Assembly: GCA_005191415.1 (NCBI GenBank)
Contig: SUPS01000003.1
Span: 1 to 39,592 of the forward strand
Source: Candidatus Helarchaeota ASGARD archaeon Hel_GB_A
GTDB lineage: Archaea > Asgardarchaeota > Lokiarchaeia > Helarchaeales > HEL-GB-A
Direction: 5' to 3'
Length of the DNA stretch: 39,592 nucleotides
Shown here: positions 18,231-27,219 of the stretch, in pieces
Position numbering within the stretch: position 1 is the first letter of the stretch
Layout: each line of letters starts with the position of its first letter
Program-made: the position numbers and the translations under genes
The notes under the pieces: generated by a model
The model's database searches: none
What the model was told of the DNA's origin: nothing
The model's input: only the letters and a program-made list of their open reading frames with translations

Positions 18231-19520
18231 GTGAATAAGAAAATGCGCCCACCTGCGGGATTTAAAAAAATTTTTGAAATGTATCCAATTTTAAAACATA
18301 CTACCTATTTAACGCCCCTTTTTACTTCGATAGAAGACGCGGAAACAGAGAAAGATCGCCAACGTATTGAAGAATTCCAAAAACAATTAACAAAACGAAT
18401 CTATCGGAATGCTAAAAAAAGTAAGGAATACGAAGGGCAAAGTACAAAACGTTACAGGAAAACTAGAACTGCAACTCCTGCCGAACGAAAATGGTATCGG
18501 TTGATGCAATCGGTTTTCCGTTGGCCTCGTATTTCAGCTCGTTTACGGGTTTTTCAATACGGACTTCCTTCTATTAAAGCTGCTTATCTTAGTTACCTTG
18601 GTGCTAAAATCGGAAAAGATGTTATGATTACGGTCGGGAATACTCTAGACCCCTACTTTCCAGAAAAAATAACAATTGGCGATAATTCGATTCTCGGAAT
18701 GGGCAGTAGTATCCTCACGCATGAACTCTTAGATGGGGAACTTCGGGTTGGTGAAGTGAAAATTGGGAAAAATACTCTAATATGCGCAGGATGTTTCATT
18801 CTGCCTGGTGTGACAGTGGGAGACAACTGCATTGTTTCCCCTGGCGTGCTCTCTTCTGACGTTGAGGATAATACCTTTGCGATCGGAGAACCTGACAATA
18901 TTCGTCATAAAATGACGAGAAAAATTAAGCTTGATACCGGAAAGAAACGACGACGCATTGAAAAGACAGGTTTGACCCTTCATAAGTGGCGAAAAATTAA
19001 AAATCCTTTCGATGCCCTTATCACGAATCTTATTCTTCAATTTCAACGAAGACCGATGAATCAACGCATCCGCCAAGCCTTACTCCGACTAGTAGGCGTG
19101 AAAATCGGTAAAAATGTATTCATTGATGATGAAGTTCTGTTTGATGGCTGGTATCCTGAATTAATAAAAATTGATGATGGGACACACATTAGGAAACATA
19201 CAGCTCTCGCCACTCACGAAGGAATGGTTGGCGCATTTCGGAAAGGTGAAATTCAAATTGGAAAAAATGTTCTGATCGGGGCTGGTGGTGGAGTTCTTCC
19301 CGGCGTGACTATTGGGGATGATGCCGAGGTCCTTCCTTTTGCCTTTGTCGCAAACGATATTGAAAATGGAGCACGCGTGGAAGGAATCCCTGCTCGTAAA
19401 GTTGGAGAAACTTTTGATTTCGACTCCTTTACAGAACAGACTTTTAGTTATGCTCGAGAAGTCTGGGATGAGATTGTTAAAGTTAAGAGAGAAAAGGAAG
19501 AAGAAAAGGAGGGATTTTAA
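18231..19520 (+). CDS. Double left-handed beta-helix (hexapeptide repeat) acyltransferase-like protein
   Basis: Two hexapeptide blocks (IGKDVMITVG...IGDNSILGMGS...IGKNTLICAGCFILPGVTVGDNC and IGKNVFIDDEV...IGKNVLIGAGGGVLPGVTIGDDAEV). Confidence 0.85.
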   Translation: MNKKMRPPAGFKKIFEMYPILKHTTYLTPLFTSIEDAETEKDRQRIEEFQKQLTKRIYRNAKKSKEYEGQSTKRYRKTRTATPAERKWYRLMQSVFRWPRISARLRVFQYGLPSIKAAYLSYLGAKIGKDVMITVGNTLDPYFPEKITIGDNSILGMGSSILTHELLDGELRVGEVKIGKNTLICAGCFILPGVTVGDNCIVSPGVLSSDVEDNTFAIGEPDNIRHKMTRKIKLDTGKKRRRIEKTGLTLHKWRKIKNPFDALITNLILQFQRRPMNQRIRQALLRLVGVKIGKNVFIDDEVLFDGWYPELIKIDDGTHIRKHTALATHEGMVGAFRKGEIQIGKNVLIGAGGGVLPGVTIGDDAEVLPFAFVANDIENGARVEGIPARKVGETFDFDSFTEQTFSYAREVWDEIVKVKREKEEEKEGF

Positions 19521-19523
19521 TTA

Positions 19524-20084
19524 ATGAGACCGAAACCGTGGGAAAAAACATCTATCTATTCATTAATCGTCCCATTAGATCAGACAATATCCCTATTAGG
19601 TGTGACGGCGAGCCTTAATTTAGGCACTGTTATCAATCGATTGGATAAAGAATGGATTTGTATTGGTTCTGGAGAAAAATTAGGAACTGAAGATACTTTT
19701 AAGGTTGAAGAAATTCGATGTTACATAGTGCGAGAAGGAGCCCTTCAGACGGTTCGAGAAATCTATGAAACATGGATTCAAAGAAATGAACCTTTAAAGT
19801 CTGGGAAGGAAGTGGTGATAAAAGGTACTCTTGACACTTCTGACCCCGATTCACCTCTCATTCAAACTGAAAACTCTGATACCATTATTTCCTTACTTTA
19901 TAATAACGCTGATGTTAAGGTTCGCTTTATCAAAGAAAATCTGAAATATATCGAAGGAATTGATCTTACTCAAATTACTTCCTATCGTGGGACTGAGATC
20001 TACATTTTTGGACAAGCTACCCAGATCGCACCTCAACAATGGGAAATTCTAGGAAGAGCTCTCCTTCCTACCGAAAGTAAATAA
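19524..20084 (+). CDS. Hypothetical protein
   Basis: Intact ORF, ATG 4 nt after previous stop, no recognised family. Confidence 0.7.
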   Translation: MRPKPWEKTSIYSLIVPLDQTISLLGVTASLNLGTVINRLDKEWICIGSGEKLGTEDTFKVEEIRCYIVREGALQTVREIYETWIQRNEPLKSGKEVVIKGTLDTSDPDSPLIQTENSDTIISLLYNNADVKVRFIKENLKYIEGIDLTQITSYRGTEIYIFGQATQIAPQQWEILGRALLPTESK

Positions 20085-20107
20085 CTCAACTCATTAAATG
20101 AAACCCT

Positions 20108-20719
20108 ATGAATAAAAAACTTGTAATTCTCATTGTTATTATCATAGTTATCTCCACAATTAGTATTCTATTCGTTAAGTATCTTTACTTTCGATATCCC
20201 AACACATTGCCATCAGGTGAAGATCCCATATTATGCCTCCCTCTTTATGATTTTTCTCATTGTGATGCAATTCAAGGCTATGGGCAAATAACGCCAGAGT
20301 ATTATCATAATGGAATTGATTTTGGAGTTAATGGAACCACTATCATTGTAGCCTCGCATGCTGCTTATGTAGATGAAATTAAATTTTGGTATAATGAGAA
20401 AGGGGGTCATTGGCAAACAAACGTGCGTTTATGGCTCAACTCGCAATGGATGATTGAGATCGCTTTCGAATCATGGGCTGTGAATGAAACCTATGGACAG
20501 ATGCAAAGAGATGCTATCCTTGTTAATCAAGGACAATATGTTGAAGCCAACCAAAGTATTGGATCTTTACTTGTACATGGATCAGGTGCGCATATTCACT
20601 TTGGAATCTATTCAAATAACGAAGATAAATGTCCCTACAGTTATTTCTCTCCTTCCGCCAAAGCTATTTTTGAGGCACATTTTTATTCAGTAAATTACAC
20701 ACAACACTGGTGTATGTAA
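20108..20719 (+). CDS. Membrane-anchored M23-like (LytM/lysostaphin fold) protein, copy 1
   Basis: N-term TM; YYHNGIDFGVNGTTIIVASHAAYV (HxxxD), GAHIHFGIYS (HxH). Confidence 0.72.
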   Translation: MNKKLVILIVIIIVISTISILFVKYLYFRYPNTLPSGEDPILCLPLYDFSHCDAIQGYGQITPEYYHNGIDFGVNGTTIIVASHAAYVDEIKFWYNEKGGHWQTNVRLWLNSQWMIEIAFESWAVNETYGQMQRDAILVNQGQYVEANQSIGSLLVHGSGAHIHFGIYSNNEDKCPYSYFSPSAKAIFEAHFYSVNYTQHWCM

Positions 20720-20812
20720 TTCTGGGAAGAACTCTCTTACCAGCATAAGATATATAAGTATATTCTTAATGATTAATTAACAAATTAAGATGTCAGTATT
20801 AAATGAAAGCCT

Positions 20813-21427
20813 ATGAATAAAAAACTTATAATTCTCATTGCTATTATCGTAATTATAACCACATTCGGTATTATTATTATCATTGAAAACTACAAATCCC
20901 AGTATCCTGACACACTAACTCCAGGTAAAGATCCCATACTATGCCTCCCGCTTTATGATTTTTCTCATTGTGATGCGATCGCAGGCTTTGGACAGGTCTC
21001 TCCCGATTATTATCATAATGGAATTGATTTTGGCGTCAATGATACAACCGCGATTGTTGCCCCACATGCCGCCTATATTGAAATGATTCAATTTTGGTTT
21101 AATGAAAAAGGTGGGCATTGGCAAACAAATATTAGACTGTGGCTCAATTCACAATGGACCCTTGAAATCATCTTTGAATCATGGGCACTTAATGAAACTT
21201 ATGGGCAGATGCAACGAGATGCCATTCTTGTTAGTAAAGGGCAATATGTCGAAACTAATCAAACTCTAGGTTCTTTACTTGTTCATGGACCAGGTGCACA
21301 CATTCACTTCTCAGTCTATTCAAATGATGTTGGTCAATGTCCCTACAACTATTTCTCCCCCTCTGCTAAAGCTACTTTTGAGGCACACTTCTATTTAGTA
21401 AATTATACACAATATTGGTGTATGTAA
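20813..21427 (+). CDS. Membrane-anchored M23-like protein, copy 2 (tandem paralog)
   Basis: Very close in sequence and length to copy 1, including upstream attaaatgaaa[cg]cctatgaataaaaaact; HxxxD and HIHF retained. Confidence 0.72.
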   Translation: MNKKLIILIAIIVIITTFGIIIIIENYKSQYPDTLTPGKDPILCLPLYDFSHCDAIAGFGQVSPDYYHNGIDFGVNDTTAIVAPHAAYIEMIQFWFNEKGGHWQTNIRLWLNSQWTLEIIFESWALNETYGQMQRDAILVSKGQYVETNQTLGSLLVHGPGAHIHFSVYSNDVGQCPYNYFSPSAKATFEAHFYLVNYTQYWCM

Positions 21428-21471
21428 ATTTTCTAAATAAGCGGATAGCCCATCTTTAAAATAGAAATAAC

Positions 21472-22410
21472 TTACAAAGTACCTGTTTTCCCACGAAATT
21501 CTCGCATCTGTCGATGTTTTTCATAATATTCCTTAACACTTGGATTTTCGTTTATTTCTTTGATGGTATTTTCAATTAATCTTAACATCTTTTCTTTATC
21601 ATCTGGAAGCTTCCCATCAAGTTGGCGTGGGCCATTATCCCAAACTGGATAATTTAACATGTGATCACTCACGTAATTGGAAGTACATTCTAAGCGGCGT
21701 ATTAGCTCGTATTCCTCTTGGAGAGTTTCTTCAGGACTTAGAAGGGTAATCTTTCCCGCTTGAATCATGTCCCAGATGGGGGTGCCTGGAATGGGTTGAA
21801 AAGTCCGAATGCGAATGAAATCTGGATTTACTTGGTTTAAAACATAGGCAGTTCCTCGCACATGTTGTGCCGAGTACTCTTTACCGCCTAGTCCGGGCAT
21901 GACATAGAAGCAGAGCGAGATTCCAGAGGCAACGACCTTTTTCCCTCCTTCAATCATGTCTGCCGCAGTAGCTCCTTTCGAGATCACTTTTAGCAGTTCA
22001 TCATCGCCCGTTTCAAGTCCGATATGGAGACGCGAAAGCCCGTGCCTATGTAATTCTTTCAATTCCTCGATGGTTTTCCGCTTTGCTATAGTCTTTGCGC
22101 GGGCATAAGATGTTACGCGTTTCATGTGAGGGAAATTGGCATAAATTGTATCCAAGATCTTAATTAAGTCTTCTGTAGGGAGGACCAGCGAATTGCTGTC
22201 TCCAATGAATAACGTAGTATAATTTTTACAATATAGGCTAGCAGTTACAATATCATCTAAAATTTCCTGGAGATTTCGACGTTCAAATCGTATTGTTTTG
22301 TACATATTACAAAATGCACATTTATTCCATGTACAGCCTCGTGTTACTCTGATTAAAACGCTGTAAGCTTCAGAAGGAGGTCTGTAAGGCGGATGTTCCC
22401 ATAGTAACAT
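21472..22410 (-). CDS. Radical SAM protein (CX4CX2C type)
   Basis: RVTRGCTWNKCAFCNMYKTIRFERR; FIGDSNSLVLP; GLSRLHIGLETGDDELLKVISKG. Confidence 0.9.
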   Translation of the reverse strand: MLLWEHPPYRPPSEAYSVLIRVTRGCTWNKCAFCNMYKTIRFERRNLQEILDDIVTASLYCKNYTTLFIGDSNSLVLPTEDLIKILDTIYANFPHMKRVTSYARAKTIAKRKTIEELKELHRHGLSRLHIGLETGDDELLKVISKGATAADMIEGGKKVVASGISLCFYVMPGLGGKEYSAQHVRGTAYVLNQVNPDFIRIRTFQPIPGTPIWDMIQAGKITLLSPEETLQEEYELIRRLECTSNYVSDHMLNYPVWDNGPRQLDGKLPDDKEKMLRLIENTIKEINENPSVKEYYEKHRQMREFRGKTGTL

Positions 22411-22474
22411 ACATTTATTAAATTGTTTTTAATACACATAAAATTAGCGTTTAATAATTCATAAAGAGGTAGTA

Positions 22475-23581
22475 TTGAGGAGATGCATCCAATTGCCGAG
22501 AAAACAATCTTCCAAATTGGACGAATCTTCTAAAGATAAAAAAATAATAAAAAAGTTAGAGAAAGTTATAGGAAAGCCTATTCCTGAAGTTGAAAAATGT
22601 GATATGACTACTTTTGGCGTAAAAATAGTAGATGGTCGTGTTACAAAACTTGGGTTATATGATTGCGGGCTCAAAAACCTTCCAGCAACTTTCTGTGAAT
22701 TAGATTCCCTTGAGTATCTTTCATTAATGAAGAATCAACTACAGTTCCTCCCTGAAGAGATCGGACAACTTACTTCGCTTAAAACCTTATATTTGCAACT
22801 GAACCGTTTTCTACTACTTCCGAATTCTATTGGGAGTCTGGAATCTTTAAAAATATTAATATTAAGCAATAATGTCCTCGCTTCACTACCAGAATCTTTT
22901 GGAAATCTCAAAAAACTCAAAGAATTTTCAATATTCAGTAATAAACTAGTCTCCTTACCAGATTCTTTCGGGAATCTTGAATCACTCGAACGTTGCTATT
23001 TTAACATAAATCTATTGAAACAAATACCAGATTCCTTTACCCAATTAAAATCTATCAAATGGGTCAGCTTTTTAGGGAACCAGCTTAGCTCTCTGCCAGA
23101 TTCTTTTGGCGATTTACGCACACTTCTCCTTCTTAACCTAGAATACAATAAATTTACTCAATTTCCTAATGTTATATTATCTTTAAAATCACTTGAAAGT
23201 TTAAGTTTGGCGCGTAATCATCTCACATCAATTCCTGAGAGCATTGCCAATTTAGATTCCTTGAAAAATCTTGATTTGGAGGCGACCCAATTGACTACAT
23301 TCCCTGAATCCATTACCCAATTACAATCCCTCGAAGACTTATCGCTAAAATATAATAACATCAAAGAAATTCCCAATTCTATTAAAAATTTAGAAACTCT
23401 TGTTTCCTTAGACATTTCTCAATGCAATCTCAAAAGCCTCCCGAGGGCGTTATTAGAGCTCCCTAATTTACAAAGACTTAAATGTGGAGGCAATCCTTTT
23501 GATTCCGAAGCTCGAAAAATTTTGACCGAATTGAGTGCTAAAGGAGTTAATGTCGAAGAAGCCACTTTTAGATCAAGATGA
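22475..23581 (+). CDS. Leucine-rich repeat protein
   Basis: About 12 tandem ~23-aa repeats of LPDSFGNLKSLKWLSLxxNxLxS type. Start uncertain (TTG 22475 or TTG 22493). Confidence 0.93.
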   Translation: MRRCIQLPRKQSSKLDESSKDKKIIKKLEKVIGKPIPEVEKCDMTTFGVKIVDGRVTKLGLYDCGLKNLPATFCELDSLEYLSLMKNQLQFLPEEIGQLTSLKTLYLQLNRFLLLPNSIGSLESLKILILSNNVLASLPESFGNLKKLKEFSIFSNKLVSLPDSFGNLESLERCYFNINLLKQIPDSFTQLKSIKWVSFLGNQLSSLPDSFGDLRTLLLLNLEYNKFTQFPNVILSLKSLESLSLARNHLTSIPESIANLDSLKNLDLEATQLTTFPESITQLQSLEDLSLKYNNIKEIPNSIKNLETLVSLDISQCNLKSLPRALLELPNLQRLKCGGNPFDSEARKILTELSAKGVNVEEATFRSR

Positions 23582-23750
23582 AGAATAGCAGAAAAACGTT
23601 TTTTTTACTTCTCATTCTTGGTTTCGTTTTGAAAAAATAGATTAATTTAAATTTAGAAAAAATAATTATCGAATGAAAATGAGGTCTGCGTTTTAAAAAG
23701 GCATCGAAAATCGAGTTCATTAAGAAGAAAATATGTAGCTGGTCTTGAAC

Positions 23751-24215
23751 ATGGTGCTTACCTACACGAAAAATAAAGAAGTGCATGTTTTCGAGGGTGA
23801 AAATCGCACGAGCGAGATTCGGGCGCGAATGTATGACATGTGTTTTGAAGGTGAAGTAACCATCAAAACTTCAAAAACAATGGAAATTTTAGAAATAAAT
23901 GGGAAAATATTTAGAAGTTTCAGTGTTCAATGTTTTGAATCCTTGAAACTATTGGAAAAATTAAAGGGGAGGCGGATCGCAGGAGGTTTTACTAAGATTG
24001 TATATGGGCTTATTGGGCGAACTTGTCCCTACCTTGCAAGTCTTGTTATGGAATGTGTTGAAGGGGCTATTTTAGGGGCTACGGTTGGGCCGCTAGAGAA
24101 AGCGCTCCCACAACTTTGGAAAACTCCTGAGAAATTTACTAAAAAGGCTTTAATCTCGTTCATGCCACAGATGAAGAATTCTTGCATTGCTTACACAATG
24201 GAGGACGACCGCTAA
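23751..24215 (+). CDS. DUF2889-like protein, copy 1
   Basis: EVTIKTSKTMEILEINGKIFRSF..., GRTCPYLASLVMECVEGAI resembles the DUF2889 C-terminal Cys/His helix pattern. Confidence 0.5.
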   Translation: MVLTYTKNKEVHVFEGENRTSEIRARMYDMCFEGEVTIKTSKTMEILEINGKIFRSFSVQCFESLKLLEKLKGRRIAGGFTKIVYGLIGRTCPYLASLVMECVEGAILGATVGPLEKALPQLWKTPEKFTKKALISFMPQMKNSCIAYTMEDDR

Positions 24216-24682
24216 TGCTCAAGTTTTGTAGAACAAAATTTGTTGGATTTGAACGGGAATCTGATGATATACTCAAAATATATGGCACCTTAGATGACAC
24301 CCTCTATTCTATGCAGATTGAAATAAAATTACAACTCCCAGAGTTGGTCATTCAATCACTGACTGGAAAAATGCGGCGCTTTACTACCCCCTTTTGCGAA
24401 GAAGCGACCAACTTCCTAACCAAAGGTGCAGGACTAAAAATCGAACCAGGGTTCCAAAGCAAAGTAAAACGATTAATTGGCCGTCCTGGGTGTAGGCATT
24501 TCGCCAATTTAATTAATGAATGTTGCGAATCTATCATCCCTGCCTTAATCTGCATGAAGTATAAAGAACTGCATGAAGAAAATCCTGAGATTTCAATCGC
24601 TGAAGTTATAAAAGAAGTAAAAGAGACTTACCCTCAAATTGCATCATTTTGTCCTACTTATTCTAATTTACTGGAGAAATAA
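24215..24682 (+). CDS. DUF2889-like protein, copy 2
   Basis: GRPGCRHFANLINECCESII; start ATG overlaps previous stop (TAATG). Confidence 0.5.
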   Translation: MLKFCRTKFVGFERESDDILKIYGTLDDTLYSMQIEIKLQLPELVIQSLTGKMRRFTTPFCEEATNFLTKGAGLKIEPGFQSKVKRLIGRPGCRHFANLINECCESIIPALICMKYKELHEENPEISIAEVIKEVKETYPQIASFCPTYSNLLEK

Positions 24683-24686
24683 GCCA

Positions 24687-25319
24687 ATGATTATTGATCT
24701 TCATGTCCATACAGCTCCTAAATCACCATGTAGCAATATGAGTCCTCAGGAACTTATAACTGAGGCGAAAAAGGTTGGACTTGATGGAGTTTGTCTGATG
24801 GAACATGATGTACTTTGGTCAGCTGACGAAATTGCCTTCTTACGACAAAAATATAACTTTCTTATCTTAAGTGGTTATGAAATTTCGAGTTTAGATGGTC
24901 ATTTTTTGGCGTATGGCTTTTCAAAGAAGGTCGAACCTTTTCTAGAGCTGAAGGAAATTCGTGAAATTTTAGGCTATGATTCTGGATTTTTAGCAATTGC
25001 CCATCCTTTTCGCGAATTTTTAGTCGTTGGAATCTCCGAAATCGGGTTGCAAGCTGAAGAAGAAGCGAAAAAAGAGATATTTAAACTTGTAGATGGTATT
25101 GAAATTTTAAATGGACGGGTTTCGAAAAAGGCAAATAACTTTGCAAAAAAGGTGAATTCGTTACTCAACTTAAAAGGTATTGGCGGGTCTGATGCCCATG
25201 AGCTCTATGAAGTAGGCAAAATTGTAACCGAATTCGAAACTTCCTCAATCAAAAATGAGAATGAATTAGTAAAAGAATTAAGAACGGGAAATTATACCGT
25301 GAAATATTTTCGGGAATAA
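24687..25319 (+). CDS. PHP-domain metal-dependent phosphoesterase
   Basis: MIIDLHVHTAPKSPCS (DLHxH), LMEHDV, AIAHPFR, GGSDAHELYEVGK. ATG at 24687 rather than track start. Confidence 0.92.
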   Translation: MIIDLHVHTAPKSPCSNMSPQELITEAKKVGLDGVCLMEHDVLWSADEIAFLRQKYNFLILSGYEISSLDGHFLAYGFSKKVEPFLELKEIREILGYDSGFLAIAHPFREFLVVGISEIGLQAEEEAKKEIFKLVDGIEILNGRVSKKANNFAKKVNSLLNLKGIGGSDAHELYEVGKIVTEFETSSIKNENELVKELRTGNYTVKYFRE

Positions 25320-25334
25320 AATTGAGTTGATATT

Positions 25335-26135
25335 ATGCCAGATTGGACTGATTTAACTAAAAAATTAGAACAATATTTACGTTTGAAGACTTTTCCCATT
25401 GCATTCAAACTTTTAGAAAATGAAGAAGATCTCTATAAGAACAAATGGTGCCGCATTGCAGAGGAAAAAGCCACTCTCTGCCAATTAATTACACGCGTTC
25501 GTTGCTTTGATTGGACGGTCGGGGCAAAAATCGAGAGCTTTGCCACCCCCATATGCCCTTATATGCTTGGTCTAGTCGAAAAACCGCAAATGGTAAAAGA
25601 CGGCACCTATCGCGCTATTAAATGGTTTAAAAAACTTGAAGACTCTAAGAAATTCGAGGACACCTTTCCTACTGTTCCATTCGGGAAATATAAAGCGGTC
25701 ATGATGGCGCCCCTTGTTTATAATCCTTTCGACCCTGATATCATCCTCATTTACGGGAATCCCGCCCAAATGATCCTCATTATCAACGCGCTTCAATACC
25801 GGGACTACGAACGGCTCCAGTTTTTCTGTGTAGGCGAATCTTCTTGCGCCGATTATATCGCCCAGTGTTATCTTACCAAAAAACCTTCCTTAACAATTCC
25901 TTGCTATGGAGAGCGCCGATTTGGACACGCCCAAGATGATGAAATGGTCATTGCAATACCTGCAGAAATGTTGGAAAAACTTGTGAAAGGTTTAAAATTT
26001 CTCTACGGACGAGGCATTCGGTATCCCATCCCTTACTATGGCTGTGAAGTCGATCCCACACCAGGCCTTTTTGATGCATATGGCGGCACACGAAAATATA
26101 AGAAACAACGCGTAAAATATGAAGAAGAAGATTAA
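25335..26135 (+). CDS. DUF169-family protein
   Basis: LEQYLRLKTFPIAFKLLENEEDL, CQLITRVRCFDWTVGAKIES, PCYGERRFGHAQDDEMVIAIP. Confidence 0.8.
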   Translation: MPDWTDLTKKLEQYLRLKTFPIAFKLLENEEDLYKNKWCRIAEEKATLCQLITRVRCFDWTVGAKIESFATPICPYMLGLVEKPQMVKDGTYRAIKWFKKLEDSKKFEDTFPTVPFGKYKAVMMAPLVYNPFDPDIILIYGNPAQMILIINALQYRDYERLQFFCVGESSCADYIAQCYLTKKPSLTIPCYGERRFGHAQDDEMVIAIPAEMLEKLVKGLKFLYGRGIRYPIPYYGCEVDPTPGLFDAYGGTRKYKKQRVKYEEED

Positions 26136-26247
26136 AAACGCCCTCTACTCAAATTTTTATTAGAAAGCCACCTTTTTAAATAGCATACGTTTATAGGACA
26201 CCAATTCGTTATTAATTCATGGAATGACAACTGATGAGGAACAATAA

Positions 26248-26924
26248 GTTTCTAAGGAAACTATTGAACATAGACTTAGGATATTTACGATAATTTTGCA
26301 TCTTGAGTTTTTATTATTGATCATTTCTACTTTTTTTATTTCAAATATTGAAAATAATAATTATTCAAGCGAAATCTCATTTTTTATCATATGGGGAACT
26401 TTACTTCTTCCTATAGTCTTTGTTAATGGCATATATGAATCTAAACTGAAAAAATATGAATCAGAAATCGAAATTACTCCTTTAGAGCAATTATTTGAAA
26501 ATCTTTCAGAATATAAAAATGGTAGAGCCCAAAGAATTGAATTAATCTCGGCATATATGAATCTAAACTAAAAAAATATGAATCAGAAATCGAAATTACT
26601 CCTTTAGAGCAATTATTTGAGACGTTCTCAGAATATAAAAATGGTAGAGCCCAAAGAATTGAATTACTCTATAAAGCACATAAAATTCTCCAATATAAAG
26701 TCTATATGGACAAAAATGAAATCGTTGGAACTTGTATTATATGCCATTTATCAATTAATTCCTCTGACGAAATAGTACAATGCCCAAATTGTGGTGTAAA
26801 AGCCCATAAATCACATTTTTTAGAATGGCTAAAAATCAAGGGACGTTGTCCGTTTTGTAAATCAAAGATTCAAATTAAAACACAATCAACCTCAATTCTA
26901 ATTAAAAAAATAAAAAATAGATAA
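26248..26924 (+). pseudogene. Membrane-anchored RING-like zinc-finger protein gene, interrupted by a 122-bp tandem duplication
   Basis: 5' part VSKETIEHRLRIFTIILHLEFLLLIISTFFIS... (TM) runs in frame to 26571; 3' part open from 26550 to 26924 with CIICHLSINSSDEIVQCPNCGVKAHKSHFLEWLKIKGRCPFC. Both parts share the duplicated peptide YESKLKKYESEIEITPLEQLFE. Confidence 0.65.
26428..26671 (+). repeat. Imperfect direct tandem repeat, unit 122 bp
   Basis: ggcatatatgaatctaaact[ga]aaaaatatgaatcagaaatcgaaattactcctttagagcaattatttga... beginning at 26428 and again at 26550; about 6 mismatches, clustered at gaaaatctttcag/gagacgttctcag. Confidence 0.92.
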
Positions 26925-27022
26925 GCCATATATTTAGATGTGTTTCAAGAACGGCGATTAGATGCATATCCAAGATCTGAAATTTTTTTCAAAAATTTTG
27001 GAAATAAACATGGTGTAATAAA

Positions 27023-27196
27023 TTGACTTCTGGTTTACTAAAAGATTTTGCAATAAAACTAATTCAAGAGGCAGAATCTGAATTAGACTCTGCCAAAAGT
27101 CAATTAAAAGAATTTAGATTTCATAAATGTGTTTTTGAATCACAACAATGTGTAGAAAAATTGATGAAAGCAACTTTAACTTTATTCTCATTGTAA
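27023..27196 (+). pseudogene. Truncated HEPN-like domain remnant
   Basis: 57-aa frame LTSGLLKDFAIKLIQEAESELDSAKSQLKEFRFHKCVFESQQCVEKLMKATLTLFSL* matches a HEPN N-terminal helical hairpin and then stops. Confidence 0.5.
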
Positions 27197-27219
27197 AAAT
27201 ATTGTAAAGGAGAGTTATT

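Noticed and set aside
18653-19524. ORFs 18653..18898 (-), 18777..19076 (-), 19312..19524 (+)
   Set aside because: Shadow ORFs within the LbH acyltransferase-like gene.
20231-21124. Minus ORFs 20231..20416 and 20939..21124, which resemble each other
   Set aside because: Their similarity simply reflects the duplicated M23-like genes on the opposite strand.
22735-23415. Minus-strand ORFs within the LRR gene
   Set aside because: Antisense shadows of the repetitive LRR coding sequence.
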